A stretch of 64,000 nucleotides of DNA from Hydractinia symbiolongicarpus (GCF_029227915.1 NC_079881.1:22047501-22111500), one strand, 5' to 3'; counted from the first letter of the stretch, positions 41,557-53,296 are shown. A program made the numbers and translations. The notes: a model not told the origin generated them from the sequence alone.

Positions 41557-42335
41557 GTGTCTAACCAATTGGTACCCATTCTTACAGCAAACTTGTACCA
41601 GATGTTGTGCAGGACAAAGAGGAAGACATCTATTATGCTCGAGCCGTTCAGCTTTATGTCCAAGGTAACTGGACTAAGTGCTGCTCGTTTATTAAATACG
41701 ATCTTTCTTGGAAGAACCTACTGTCTCTGCCGCAAAGTTTGTCTTCGTTTTGCATCGGCGCAACCTATGACACGCTTCCTTCTCCTACAAATCTTGTCAA
41801 GTGGGGAATCCAAAATGACAAAAGTTGCACCCTATGTAAAAAACCCTCTTGTAACGTCTCGCACTTTTTAGGCGCTTGTAAATTAGCCCTTTCACAAGGT
41901 AGGTTTACGTACCGCCAAGATACTGTTCTAAGTGTGCTAGTGACACCTATTCAGAAGTTCGTATCCAATTATGAGCCAGCAAAACCATCTAGATGTCATA
42001 AAATATCCTTTGTTCCAGCTGGTAAACGTCTTCCCACCAAAAAGCGTTCAAAAATTCAAGGAATCCTTCACCTTGCCTCTGATTGGAGATTATTGTCTGA
42101 CTTAGATTCAACCTTAATAGTACCACCTTATCTTGCTGTAACTTAACTCCGTCCGGACATACTTTTAACTTCTGCCATGACCCAAACTGTAATTATCCTT
42201 GAATTAACTTGCCCATGCAAAGAGAACATTGAGACTTGGCATGGATTTAAGGCTGATAAATACTTGTCACTTTGTTCCGTCATGAGATTAAACAATTGGT
42301 CTGCTTTTTCATTTCAAATACATAGCCACTGAAAT
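41557..42335 (+). pseudogene. CCHC finger + restriction-like endonuclease, copy B
   Basis: The 179-codon frame 41607-42146 reads DKEEDIYYARAVQLYVQ, SLSSFCIGATYDTLPSPTN, then the finger CTLCKKPSCNVSHFLGAC (C-x2-C-x8-H-x4-C) and LHLASDWRLLSDLDSTLIV. A TAA at 42144 interrupts; the same frame goes on with LRPDILLTSAM and IILELTCPCKENIE, the endonuclease core. It decays after about 42310. No USP Cys-box is seen behind it. This copy retains about a dozen codons missing from copy A before the CCHC finger. Confidence 0.75.
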
Positions 42336-42539
42336 AACACATGGTTGCTTTTTCTTTCTCTATAAATGTATTGTGTGTAGAGCAGGATGGTACTATATCG
42401 TTTTCAAAAGTGGATCCATTTAAATGGGCTAGTATAGGGTTTCCTTTTTTAAAAGCAACAAGTTGACATCCGTTAGTTGTATGTATTGTATTGTGTAGAG
42501 AGGGTTGTTTGGTTCAATTACCTTGAATCTACAGGCTAT

Positions 42540-42652
42540 CCAAGCAAAAAGGGAGATGTTGCACTGCGTTTTGATCTTTGGAGGGTGTAACCTCTACAAT
42601 TTTTACTTAAGGGTCGTTACACCAGCTCCATCATCACAGCTTGCTGTCCGTG
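42540..42652 (-). repeat. Three-hairpin module, copy 13
   Basis: Module sense: ACAGCAAGCTGT, TTGTAGAGGTTACACCCTCC and CTCCCTTTTTGCTTGGAT. Closest to copy 2. It lies behind RLE copy B. Confidence 0.7.
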
Positions 42653-42929
42653 AAAAAAATTATCTGCAACAATAACACACTAGTAAAACTTTTCAGCATC
42701 ACCATTATATGAGATTATTGGTCCTTTTATGAAACTGTAAGTGTGATCAACTTTGTCAAGGTCACCAACTTTCTGGCATATTTCACAAGTAAAAGTAGCA
42801 GCAGAGTCAACAAAAGATGCATGCGATTTTTTAAGAGAATCCCTAGAGTCAAACTTCTGTTGTCCTTCTAAAATATCATTATCGGTCCCTGCGAAAATTG
42901 CACCCAAGTCTTCCCCACTGAATCAATAT
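42653..42929. other. No gene called
   Basis: Short frames on both strands lack motifs. A CEIC pair on the minus strand is not enough for a domain call. Confidence 0.35.
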
Positions 42930-43225
42930 AGAAAGAGTTGCGGAGAGGTTGCCAAGGCAAAGGTATTAAGCACGGCAAGGAAAGGGCAAAGGCAGGCAAG
43001 GAAACAGGAAGAGGAATCAGGAAGGCAGGGGTGGGTAAGGCATGGTAGGCACAGGCATGGGAGGCACAGGCAAGGACATAGTAGGCAGGCACCAGAAAAG
43101 GCATAGGAAGGGTAGGCAAAGAAAGGCACGGTCAGTGCTGGCAAGGAAATGGAACGGCAAGGCAGGGGTGCATGACTTTAATAGAAAATATCCACCTTAC
43201 AACTCAAAGATTGTGTATACTCAAT
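42930..43225 (-). repeat. GGCAAGG-rich degenerate tandem repeat, arm 2
   Basis: Reverse counterpart of 33390-33785, including the flank CAACTCAAAGATTGTGTATACTC. Together they mark two inverted copies of the composite repeat. Confidence 0.7.
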
Positions 43226-43732
43226 ATATCTAAGATAAGTATCATATTAGTCCAGGAGTATAGAAAGTATTTAGGTGCAAATATTTCAAATTCAATATCT
43301 CAAAAAAAGTCTCAAATTTATCTCAGGTCAATATACAGTGAATCATGTTAGCAGAATTATGTGCCATTACAAGTATTTAAACAATCGGTCATAACGCCAT
43401 ATGATTTTTTGATAAATCTGAGATTAACTTGATTCCAATGACAACAACATTAAAAAGTCAAGATATGGAAATAATCATAGAAGTCCACGAGAAAGGCAAA
43501 AAAAATTTAAAAAACGCCTTTTTTAGTTTCTTGTGCCTACCAGGTATGTCAACACAAAACTTTTTACCATAATGTGATAGATCTATTACAAAAAACAAAG
43601 CACTTTTATGCTCTATAAATGAAAGTGATAAATGTATGCAACTCCCCCCCTCTACAACTCAAAGATTACCTATTATATGAAAGCCTGGTTGTTGTAGGTG
43701 CAAGATAATTATGTTTTTCCTAGCCCTGTCCA
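43226..43732 (-). repeat. Composite repeat, spacer part
   Basis: No gene. AGCAGAATTATGTGCCATTA near 43350 and GTTGTTGTAGGTGCAAGATA near 43690 are reverse counterparts of 33290-33345, so this belongs to the inverted composite repeat. Confidence 0.5.
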
Positions 43733-43800
43733 GGATTCGAACCTGGATTTCTCATTTGCATGAGTGTCATAGCCATTAGACCAGCAGGGCATATATATAT
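43733..43800 (-). tRNA. tRNA-like sequence, probably tRNA-derived repeat
   Basis: 68 nt with acceptor arms GCCCTGC/ACAGGGC (one mispair), an A-box-like TGGTCTAATGGCTA and a perfect 5-bp T-stem around TTCGAAT (CCAGG/CCTGG). The anticodon arm is short by about 4 nt, as in the copy at 26319. Conservation of the arms with a non-standard middle suggests a repeat-borne Pol III head rather than a working tRNA. Confidence 0.4.
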
Positions 43801-43859
43801 ATATATACAAAACTTTACAGGTGAACATTATATACACTTAGGAATTTACAGCACACAGC

Positions 43860-44481
43860 CTAGTTAATTAACCTTTTGAGAAATGCTGGTTAAGCCACAA
43901 GTAACTGTGTTACCTGGCGTAAAACGCTTGGTGGAACAGTTAATACAAATTGAAAACTGTACCACACATTCAGGTGGAGCGCCTTAGTACAGATGTGCAG
44001 TATATCGTAAATCGAGTGAAACACACAACATTTAAGGTGTTTCGGGTGTAATTATATTTATCCTTTAGCTTGAATAAAAACACAATTTACATATTGTGCC
44101 ATGTCATAGCGAAAACAGTCAGCAAACCTTTTTTATTTTTCACAAAATGTTCCCGGTAAAACTTAAAATATATGTACTTTAATCTGTGGTGCGCCATTAG
44201 TATAGGTAAAAAAACCCTTTCAAAAAAACTTTAGCACAACTTCTGTTAAATAGAAACACAGGTAATAGCTTGTCGTTAACACTAGGCTGAGTGATTAGTA
44301 CAGATATACTGTGGCGCACATATACGTTTCGACATAATATCCCTTTCCGAAAAATATCCTAACTTTGGTTCAAATAAACAGACAGTAAACACCCTGTTGT
44401 TATCCTACACAGCTAAAACAGTCATTCAGCAATTTTATTTTGCGGAAAAGTTTTTGTAACATTTAAAAATAAAAACACAGT
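43860..44481 (-). repeat. Composite repeat body (copy R-b, first half)
   Basis: Reverse counterpart of 29500-29990 (for example TTCTGTTAAATAGAAACACA). It is interrupted at 44482 by Kolobok-1 and resumes at 48821. Confidence 0.7.
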
Positions 44482-44795
44482 TTAAAGGGGAACTCCAGTA
44501 AAAATCACTTTTTTCTTTTTTGTTTTATACGTACTCAGAAAAGCATAAGAAATCAAAAAAAACTTACTTCACTTGTTTTCCTTATTTAAAATCGTTGTAC
44601 TAGCCTTCGCATATTCAATTTTTTTCTTATAAAAAAACAGACAGGCGCGATTTCATTTAGGACTGGACCCGATTATAAACAATGACATCACATCGTGCAG
44701 AAAGTTTAAGCGAGCGCAGAGAACGTTCATGTTAAGACCTCTGGCTTACATTTAAATCGCTTTTTGTATGTAAATTACGTTTAAATCTTTAAAAA

Positions 44796-47460
44796 ATGGT
44801 TAGTTGCTCTGCGTTTGGATGTACCAATCGATCAGAAAAGTGTAAAGAAGTCAGTTTTCACAGAATCCCGTCTGTGAAAAAGAAAGAACTCAGACAAAAA
44901 TGGCTAAACAAAATACGTCGTACAGGTGATCTACCAAGCGATCGAAGTTTTTATATTTGTTCGTCGCACTTCACAGATAGTTCTTTTAAAAGGGATCTCC
45001 AGGTAATAATCTTCCATATTAAAATATTGCCACTTCGTAAAAATGCCATTTTAGCTAGTCAACGCGATCAAAGTTTCTCATTTCTTCTTCATTTCATTAT
45101 TTGTACTTATATCCACAACACAACCAAATAACGTTTTCTACATATTTATATTATAAAAGAACATTATACCAATTTCCAATACAAAGTTATCTAGTTAGAC
45201 ATGTATCTTTCGTAGCGCTCGTAAGTTTCTATTCTTTGTTTTTCAAAAAAGAAGCTTTTTGATGGAAGGACCTGCCGAATATTTTCAGGGGGTAAATGTG
45301 CCCATTTTATTAGCATCATTTCATCGGCGCTACTTCTAATCTTTGTTTATTTAGGCTGAACTTACTGGTATCAAAAGAAAGAGACAGCTGACCGAGGATG
45401 CTGTTCCAACAATTTTTTCTTTTAGTAAGCCTGAAAATTCAAGAGAATCGACATCAAAAAGATTGGAAACTTTCGCTAAAAAACAAGTGTTTTTTTAAAA
45501 TTTATGCTATTGCCAAAATGTGAGTTGTGCCTGTCTTTTTTCTTGGAAGTTATTCTGATCATTTTTTTTCTAGTGTGTTGCAAAGGCTTTAAGTGTGGAG
45601 GATGATGTTGACCTTGAAGTATACGCTGAACAAGAAATAATTTCATTGGTTAAGGAACAAGGCGTTAGTGCAATTGTGGAAACGGTAGAGAAATCGGTTG
45701 GTGCCAATACTTTTACCAGGTCCGTTAGAACACAATGTGATCCCTTAGAGGCAATTCATCCTGAGATACAACCAACGAAGGATGTTTTAAAAGTGAAATT
45801 TACTCTTCCGCACGGACGATGTAAGTCTACTAACACCGACCTATCCTTTCCTCCGCAAGCTGACGTGACATTCTTGCTGAATGCAAATATGGAAAGTGAT
45901 CATGATATCGTCTCTGGTGATGAGTGCCCTTCTGATGATTCTTTATACTCACCGCAATTACAAATTCACATCGACGACAGTTATGATGAAAATATCTGCG
46001 AAGAAGAGTCTTTTGACACTGCTGAATGTAACCCAGGGCTCAAAAGCGACGCACAATTTCTTGTTTTCTGGTCTTGTCTGTTGACATTATTTCAAGTTTG
46101 TTTCACGTGTTTACAAAAAACGTGCATTACTCGTGTGGTAAAACGTGGAACTCTTATCATTGTTACTAGTATTTGTCCAAATAAACATGTTTTCAGCTGG
46201 CAGTCTCAACCTATCGTAAATGGAAGAGCAGCAGGGAACTTATTACTTTCTGCAGCCATATTGTATTCCGGAAACACATACGCCCGCATTGCCGAAATGA
46301 TGAGTATTTTGAGGCTTCAGTTTATCTCTAAGTCCACCTTCTATGATATTCAAAGGTCCGTTCTTTTTCCAAAATTAAACACTTTTTATAAAAAATATCG
46401 AAATAACATTTATTCTGAGTGCGCTGCGAAAGAAGGGAATTTGATTGGTGATGGGCGAAGTGACTCTCCAGGTTACAGTGCAAAGTATGGTACGTACACT
46501 CTAATGAGCGTAGACATCAATAAAATCATCGACTTTCAAGTTGTTCATGTTAGAACTGCAGGGAATTCTAGTCGAATGGAGAAGTGGGGATTAGTAACGC
46601 TACTAAATAAGCTGCGTGACCACAAAGTGACAGTTTCAGCATTAACAACAGATCGCCATGTTCAAATCCGCGCATTCATGAAGAAAGAACATCCTGAGAT
46701 AAACCACCAGTTCGACGTTTGGCACTTTGGAAAAAGCTTGAAAAAAAGCTTGACTGCTGCTGCGAAGCGCAAAGAATGTCTTGAGCTGATACCTTGGATC
46801 AAATCCATTATAAATCATTTATGGTGGTGCTGCGCTTCATGCGACAAAAATGAAAACGTTTTACGTGAAAGGTGGCTTAGCATTCTTTATCATATTCGTG
46901 GAATCCACTCTTGGCAAGGCAATGAATATTTCCATGAATGTGCGCACCCCACATTAGACCAGCAACGCAAATGGTTAAAGTTGAATTCACCTGCATATGA
47001 AGCAGTGGAGACTATTGTGCAAAATAAAAAAACTCTTGCCGACATGAACTATTTGGCGCACTTTTGCCATACGGGAAGCCTAGAGGTATTCCATTCTTTG
47101 CTTACCAAATATTGCTCGAAACGTATTCATTTCAGCATGGAAGGTATGGTCGCGCGCACGCAGCTGGCTGTCCTTGATTTTAACTCGGGGACTAATTGTG
47201 AACAGGCTGTTACCAAAAAAGGAGTACTCCGCTATAAACAAGTCTTTTCACGAGTAACACAATCCTGGGTCGTAAAAAAAATTACCGAGAAGAAAGAAAA
47301 GGCGTATTTAGCGGAATTAATGACGGCTAATTTGGAACCAATCGACAACGAAAAAGATAAGTTACCACAAACAGGAGAAATTGCTGAAAGAATAACAGAG
47401 GTTGAAAAACCCGACAAAAGCGATGCCATTAAAGCCACCAGGACAAGATTTAAAACGTGA
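44796..47460 (+). CDS. Kolobok transposase, THAP + DDE
   Basis: Exon 1 (44796-45002) encodes a THAP zinc finger: MVSCSAFGCTNR, FHRIPS, KWLNKI and CSSHFTDSSF, the C2CH pattern. A GT donor follows RDLQ. Exon 2 (45355 to about 45492) reads AELTGIKRKRQLTEDAVPTI. Exon 3 (about 45574-47460) is one long frame with CDPLEAIHPE, SWQSQPIVNGRAAGNLL, GDGRSDSPGYSAKYGTYTLM (first Asp), LTTDRHVQIRAF (second Asp), HQFDVWHFGKSLKK, a CC..C insertion region, and SLEVFHSLLTKY (Glu). The spliced product is about 745 residues with no stop or frameshift seen, so this copy may still be active. It should bind its own ends through THAP and cut at TTAA. Confidence 0.85.
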
Positions 47461-47483
47461 CTTTTTTATTTTTTTATTTTTAT

Positions 47484-48529
47484 TCAACTTTCTTTGAATA
47501 AAACATATTTTTCATCTTCTGCCGGATATTTTCTTCGAATTGCCCATACTACACAAGAAGGAATCACTCTTCTCACCCCTTTTCCCAATCGACTGTGTAT
47601 CCACCAAGTGAACTGTTTATAACCAGCGTAACGATAAGATCTATATAGAAAAATAAGGGAGGCATTATTGTCAGTTTTTTACCTTCTTTTTCTCGGACAA
47701 AAGAAGGGCTTGGAAACGAGGTTGAGCTACTTACTCATTTTTTAATTCTAAAGTGTCTCCTCTCAAATCATGCAATGCAGATAACGCAGTTTCTAAAACA
47801 GCTTTTGTCAAAACAACCACTTGAAAATCAGCAGCTTCTGTAACGCATTTATGACCTATGATAAGAGTGATTTTCAATTATACAATATTTATACCCCCGT
47901 TTTACTAACTTATCATTTCCACACGAACCTTATTCGATCTTTCGATCACGCATTTCAATGTTCTCCATCACGGAGAAAATGTAACATTACATAAGATTTC
48001 TTTGCATTTGTGTGCAAAAAAAAGCGCATGCGGAGGAATTAGATTGTTGAACCGTGAAATAAAAATAAATTGGCTTGTGAAGTAAAAAAAAAGTGATGAA
48101 AGATTATTTTATTGAAGCAAAAGATAAAGTTTTTGACGAAAAGAATGTAAAAGAAAAGCGATGAAATATATTTTTTATTTGTTTAAAAAGGAAAATTTCG
48201 CTTAGAAAAAAATTATATTTGCAGTATATATCCTACCTACCTTGGAAAAACTCATCAGGAATTTCGTTTGACTCGACACAGCACACGCTTTCAGTATCGG
48301 TTTCCATTGCTCTACAATTTCCACATTCACACCAATTTGCATTACCCGTACGTGGCTCTGCATCAGTAAAAGAAACCTCGTCATTTTCTACACCGTTACT
48401 AACTTCTTCCTCGTCAGACACAAGAGGTTCAAATTCGTATGGCTGTAGCTTTGTAAAGTCTTTTTCATGAAGAGAATTATCCGATTCTGAGCTTTCTAAG
48501 TTATATTCTTCGTCATTATTACAAGACAT
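47484..48529 (-). CDS. P2X7-ballast-like protein of Kolobok-1
   Basis: Three exons with consistent phases: 48529-48241, 47855-47735 and 47640-47484. Exon 1 starts MSCNNDEEYNLESS, passes the acidic LQPYEFEPLVSDEEE and the zinc module WCECGNCRAMETDTESVCC. Exon 2 gives GHKCVTEAADFQVVVLTKA and LSALHDLRGD. Exon 3 gives SYRYAGYKQFTWWIHSRLG and VRRVIPSCVVWAIRRKYP. This is the fold of the cytoplasmic C-terminal (ballast) domain of the P2X7 receptor, which binds zinc and guanine nucleotide in mammals; here it has no channel part. The stop lies 23 bp from the transposase stop, tail to tail. Function in transposition unknown. Confidence 0.8.
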
Positions 48530-48820
48530 CTTATCAACGAACAATGTAAACAGTAAGTAAACAAAACTTTTAGAAGGCGTGCTGCTGAGCTCACGGACTT
48601 TTTGCACGATGTGACGTATGCTAATTTATTCGGACCTAGTCCTCTCGACTTTACGCGACCTTGCAAATTTATTTGAAATTGAAGATGTTTACGGACGCGA
48701 TTAAGGTATAAATACAGATTTTTAACGATTGTAAAAGGTTTATTTTGACATATTTATGTATTGTCTTATAAAAATAACATTTTTTTCAAATATTTTTTTT
48801 CCACTGGAGTGCCCCTTTAA

Positions 48821-49180
48821 AACCTGTTATTACACTCCTAAAGCAAAAAGAATCCTGCAATAGTTTATGGGAAAAGTTCTTGTGCAAGATCAAACATTAA
48901 TCGTGAAATCGGATAGCCGTAATACATTTTTCCAAAAAACTTTACTGCAACTTCGGTTACCCTGCATGACAAAAAAAATTCTTATTTCCAACTGAGCAGA
49001 AACTTTAAAATAATAGTAATTAATTAGACTAGTGAGAAATTAAATAAGAAATACATGTTTCAATACATGTTGATGATTGCACGAGAACAGCTTGTCAGAA
49101 TTTAAAAAGCCTCTTAACAGAAAACGTAGACGTTGATGTTAAAGTTAGAATTTAAAACGCCTGGGTAATAACAAATGCAG
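48821..49180 (-). repeat. Composite repeat body (copy R-b, second half)
   Basis: Resumes with AACCTGTTATTACACTCC and GCAATAGTTTATGGGAAAAG, matching 49580-49640 and, inverted, 29460-29520. No gene. Confidence 0.6.
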
Positions 49181-50375
49181 ATGTTGAAAAATTAAATAAT
49201 AAAACAGGTATGTTGCACATCCATATAGGTTTAATACCATTTCAAACCAGACATAATCAACATTCAATGTGGCACAGTTTACAAAACGTATAAATCGCGC
49301 CAGGTGTTATAGTTACTTGTGACTAAACCAGATTAGCTTAAACTTCTGTTAAATAGAAACACAGGTAACAGCTTGTTGTTAACACAGGGCTGAGTGATTT
49401 GTACAGGTAGCTTTACTGTTTCGCACATACATTTCGGCACAATACCCATTTCTAAAAAACTATCCTAACTTCAGTTAGTTCAAACAGACAGTTAACAACC
49501 TGTTCTTATCCTACGCAGCTAAAACAATTTTATATACTTTGTGGAAAATTTTGTAACATTTAAAAATAAAAATACAGTTTATAACCTGTTTTTACCTTCT
49601 CTAAGCAAAAAAACCCCGCAATATTTAATGGAAAAAGTTGGACGATTGTGGATTGTGGCTAGAACAAGCTATGTAATGGGACATTCCTAATCAGGAGTAG
49701 AATTATATCACTTACTGTGTCATAGTATAGGTAGTGTATGGTAGCTACCTGATAGAAAATATGTCGAAAATAATTTTCTATGCTAGCTTGTGTAGCTGAT
49801 TTTATAGGTAAAGTAGCTAATTTTATGCTAGCTTTGTAGCTAGTTTTATGCTAGCTGTATATGTTATATGTTTGCTCTATTTTATGCCAGCTAGCTTAAA
49901 AAGTCTTAGAAATCTTTAAATCTATTTAAGTTCTATTATTATTTCAGCTCAGTCGGTAGTTTTGTGCTAGCTAGCCTTAGGTGTAAGTGAGAATAAGAAA
50001 GGGTTCGTTACATGTAAAAAATAGTTAGCCTTTCTTCCTTTTCTTGAACAATACGATATAGCTTTAGATTAACGAAAGTTTGAGTTTTAACAAACAACAA
50101 ACACTCCTTCGCCGTGCTATAAACAAGTTGTCTCGCTTACTAAAAAATGTACTAGAGAATGACCATATTAAATTGCTGGATTACTGTGATCCTTTGGACG
50201 AAATTTTAATATTTCCATAGTAACCATGATAATTTGGATGTATAGGGACGCAATCCTATATACTCTCCACCGTACTTACATTTCCTTTATATTTGGCTTA
50301 TATAATGAGGAAATAGGCTCCGTGCGCTGACGCGCACTCCGCTTCTCTCCGCAAAAAGTCAATTTTCTTCTAAAA
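49181..50375 (-). repeat. Composite repeat copy R-c with head
   Basis: Reverse order of 29053-30000, followed (leftward reading) by the head series of 21715-22020: CTTCGCCGTGCTATAAACAA, CCTATATACTCTCCACCGTA, TAATGAGGAAATAGGCTCCG and GCGCACTCCGCTTCTCTCCG. This is the most complete copy in the window. Confidence 0.7.
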
Positions 50376-51460
50376 ATTACTCGTTTGTTACCAAACCCAA
50401 TAAAAGTCCATCTTCACCCACCTTTGCAATGCCAAAACCCACGGAACACCATAACTTTAGCTAGAACTTAAACAAAAGGTAAGCGTCGCCCACACTAGTT
50501 TGATAAACAAGGCCATCACATGCCATGCAAACTATATTTTGCAAGCATTAACAGTTCTTTCAAGACTTTGATCTCAATTACCATCAGAGTCCTCTTTCCC
50601 ATCTCCAGTAAAGTCTATAGTCCTAAATATACTGAGTGGCTCTTGTTCACCAATTGATCCTTCTATTTTCTTGCGAGCGGTGCAAAATACAATCTATGCT
50701 TTTAACAATAACGGATTTGATTCAATCACCAATAGGATGTGCTTCAGTTAGTTCAGGTTGTTTTCTTTCCGCTGCTAGCATTTTTACAGGGAACACGCGC
50801 TTTTCCAGCCCCTTTTACAAAACTTGTTAGTTCTTCCTTCTTCTTTGTAAGATAGAATGCCTAAAGCAAACAATGTGTCTTTTTCTGCCAATCCCATTTA
50901 TTAAAAATCTTTATCTCCACAAATTCTAACAGCATCTTCATCTATTTATTATTTTATATTTTTAAGTATCAGTGTCATAAAAATAAACTTGTCGTCTTGA
51001 AATTTAAATGTGTTAAATCTGTGTGTTGCAATCATAAGCATATTATATAATCTAGTCTGTACTTTAGTACAAAAATAAACAGAATCGTAGGTAAAGCCAT
51101 ATTAAATCATTTAAACAAAACTAAATTCTTCTTTAAACTCTCCTTTGGTCATCCTGCAACATCGCTGCCATTTTTAATCATTTTATAAACAATATCAGAT
51201 TCAGGATTTCTACACCAGCATTCAGTAAGATCCCTATGTAACCATCGAAGACACGTGACCCTGAACTACTCTATCATGGGATTTAAAAAGAGTTCGGGGC
51301 GACTTGACAGTTATACCAAGTGGTGACAGTTATAAGTGTTGAGTCGACAGTTATAACACGCAGCGACAGTTATTAGTGTTGAGTCAACGATCATAAGGCG
51401 TGGCAATTCATTTTTTTGAATTTTTTTTCGAAAACTCGAACACCCATAACTTAATTAACC
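50376..51460. other. No gene called; possible remnant
   Basis: Minus-strand fragments such as EPLSIFRTIDFTGDGKEDSD (near 50600) read like old coding sequence, with stops in between. I cannot name the family. Near 51310-51370 three copies of a GACAGTTATA(A/C) box with GTGTTGAGTC spacers form a small direct repeat. Confidence 0.3.
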
Positions 51461-51466
51461 CAATTT

Positions 51467-51467
51467 T

Positions 51468-51502
<35 letters not shown>

Positions 51503-51505
51503 TTT
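51467..51505. repeat. (ATTT)n microsatellite
   Basis: About nine perfect TTTA/ATTT units. Confidence 0.95.
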
Positions 51506-51599
51506 CTTCTTTTCTTTTTTTTGACAAATCAAAACACCCCTAAAACCATTTTTTTAAGAATGGTCCAATTTTTGACTGGATTATTCCGATTAGTTTTCT

Positions 51600-53220
51600 G
51601 TATACTCCTTCGTCTTCTAGTTTTCTTTATTTGGCCTCACACATTCACAATTTTCATTTACGGATTGTAAGTCATCCTTTAACATCTTTTTCCTAGAACT
51701 TTTTAACTTTGTTTGGTTCACAGCATTTTGCCTTTTATACTTCAGTGTTTCAAATTTACAATTTCCATCCAAACAAATTAGCACATCTTCCAACGATTTG
51801 ATCTCAGCATCAAAAGCTTCTTCAATTTTTGCTTTTCTTGTTACTTCAGCTTTTTCTGATACAGCTGACTTAGTTTTAGGAGGGACCATTCCCATTCCAA
51901 CGAATCAATAACTTGATTATGACTTGGCTTCTTTTTATTGACCAGAAGTAAAACATCTTCGAAGAAATGACACAGTTTAAGTCGTGGCATGTTTACATAG
52001 TCTGGGAACGAATTGTTTTACTGCCGTGTCTTAAATCAGTCGCATTATAATTCAAAGCGTTGACCACAGCAGCATTATCTTGTTACATAATTTCTCATTA
52101 GTTGCTGCAAAAATCGTAAGATCTTCTGCAATTACACCTGACTTAATGGGTGGAACATTATCAACGTAAATATCAGGTTTTATTTTTTAAAAAGCATTTT
52201 AATATAAAAGTAGTTTTTCCACTCCCCGTTTGTCCTAAATTTTATGTCAGACAGCCCAACTATCGTCCAACTCTCTTGTAACAAAGACATTCAAATACAT
52301 CTTTCTGTTCTTTCGGTTTCTCACCAACTGCCACATGAAGTGTATCATCATAAGATGTCGTATTTTATGAAAATAACTTCGCCATCGTCCGTAAAAATGT
52401 TCTAGCCTTATAAGAGGGATCTGCCATTGGATAGTAAAATATAAAATAGCGCACTTTGTGTTTTGCGGATTGTATCTTATTTCGAAAGTAATTTTATTTC
52501 AACGTTATACCATTTTCTAACTGGTGATTGATTTGTTTATTTTTTCCACTTGTGACAACGCACAGCCAACTACAATATTCATTTATTCTTGATTTCTAAC
52601 CCTAGTTATTTTTAAATCAAAAAATATCTGTTGTTGCGTCCAGATGTCTTGGTTCTACTGATATATTAGAACAGTCTTTATCCTTATTCTCGATCTTATG
52701 ATATTTGAAATCTTCCACATGCCTAGCGTTTACTTCAAATGTGGTAATTGTTTCTCGTCCGAAGGTATAGAAATGCCGGGCCAAACAACTCTTATGATTT
52801 TGCATTTGCTGACGAATAACTTCATAAACCCCTGCCACCGCTACTTACTTTTAAATGGGCACAATTGATTACCTTTGTATTTGTCTAAATCCACTAAATT
52901 AGCATATTTGATAGTCTTTTAATCGTTCTGTTCATTCTATATTATATTCCTCATTCAGCCTGTAGATTTTGTCGAGCAACTGCAATTTCCTGTTCCTTCT
53001 TATTATGGATTTTCTATCTCCCATGTATTGAATATATCAAAGTCGCTTTTACATCACTCACCGCATTTACCTTCCATTGTGAAACAAAGTGGCTCCAAGT
53101 CCTTGTGACCATGAAATAAAGACATGAACTCATCCGAAAAGTAGTTGGATTTGTCATTTAACTTTCTGATCTTCACCTACTTTTGCATCTTTTTGTAGTT
53201 AACATTCCCAGCAGCCAGCA
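51600..53220 (-). pseudogene. Unidentified gene remnant with P-loop
   Basis: Minus-strand segments in order: LNDKSNYFSDEFMSLFHGH (near 53150), MGDRKSIIRRNRKLQLLD (near 53020), an open stretch 52838-52617 with FYTFGRETITTFEVNARHV, a Walker A motif LGQTGSGKTTFILKCFL (52180-52238), KPDIYVDNVPPIKSGV, NALNYNATDLRHGSKTIRS, and a lysine-rich coiled frame 51895-51617 (VSEKAEVTRKAKIEEAFDA). Stops and shifts separate them. The P-loop points to an NTPase, perhaps the ATPase of a large transposon or virus-like element, but I do not recognise the family. Confidence 0.35.
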
Positions 53221-53296
53221 TCCTATAACAATACGTTTACAGTAAGCAAAGAACCAAAATTCGATAATACATAATTTCATATATTATTATGACATA

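Larger units (their letters stand above)
44486..48816. mobile_element. Kolobok DNA transposon 1 (4.33 kb)
   Basis: Ends are AGGGGAACTCCAGT (left) and the reverse complement of AGGGGCACTCCAGT (right), one mismatch in 14 bp. Both ends are flanked by TTAA (44482-44485 and 48817-48820), the target duplication expected of Kolobok. Removing the element restores a continuous composite repeat resembling 49560-49620, a paralogous empty site. It carries two convergent spliced genes, transposase (+) and a ballast-like gene (-), both free of visible lesions. Confidence 0.9.

Noticed and set aside
3195-42652. Hairpin modules as HDV- or hammerhead-type ribozymes
   Set aside because: No CUGANGA/GAAA core and no nested pseudoknot pairing could be read in either strand; described only as a structured repeat.
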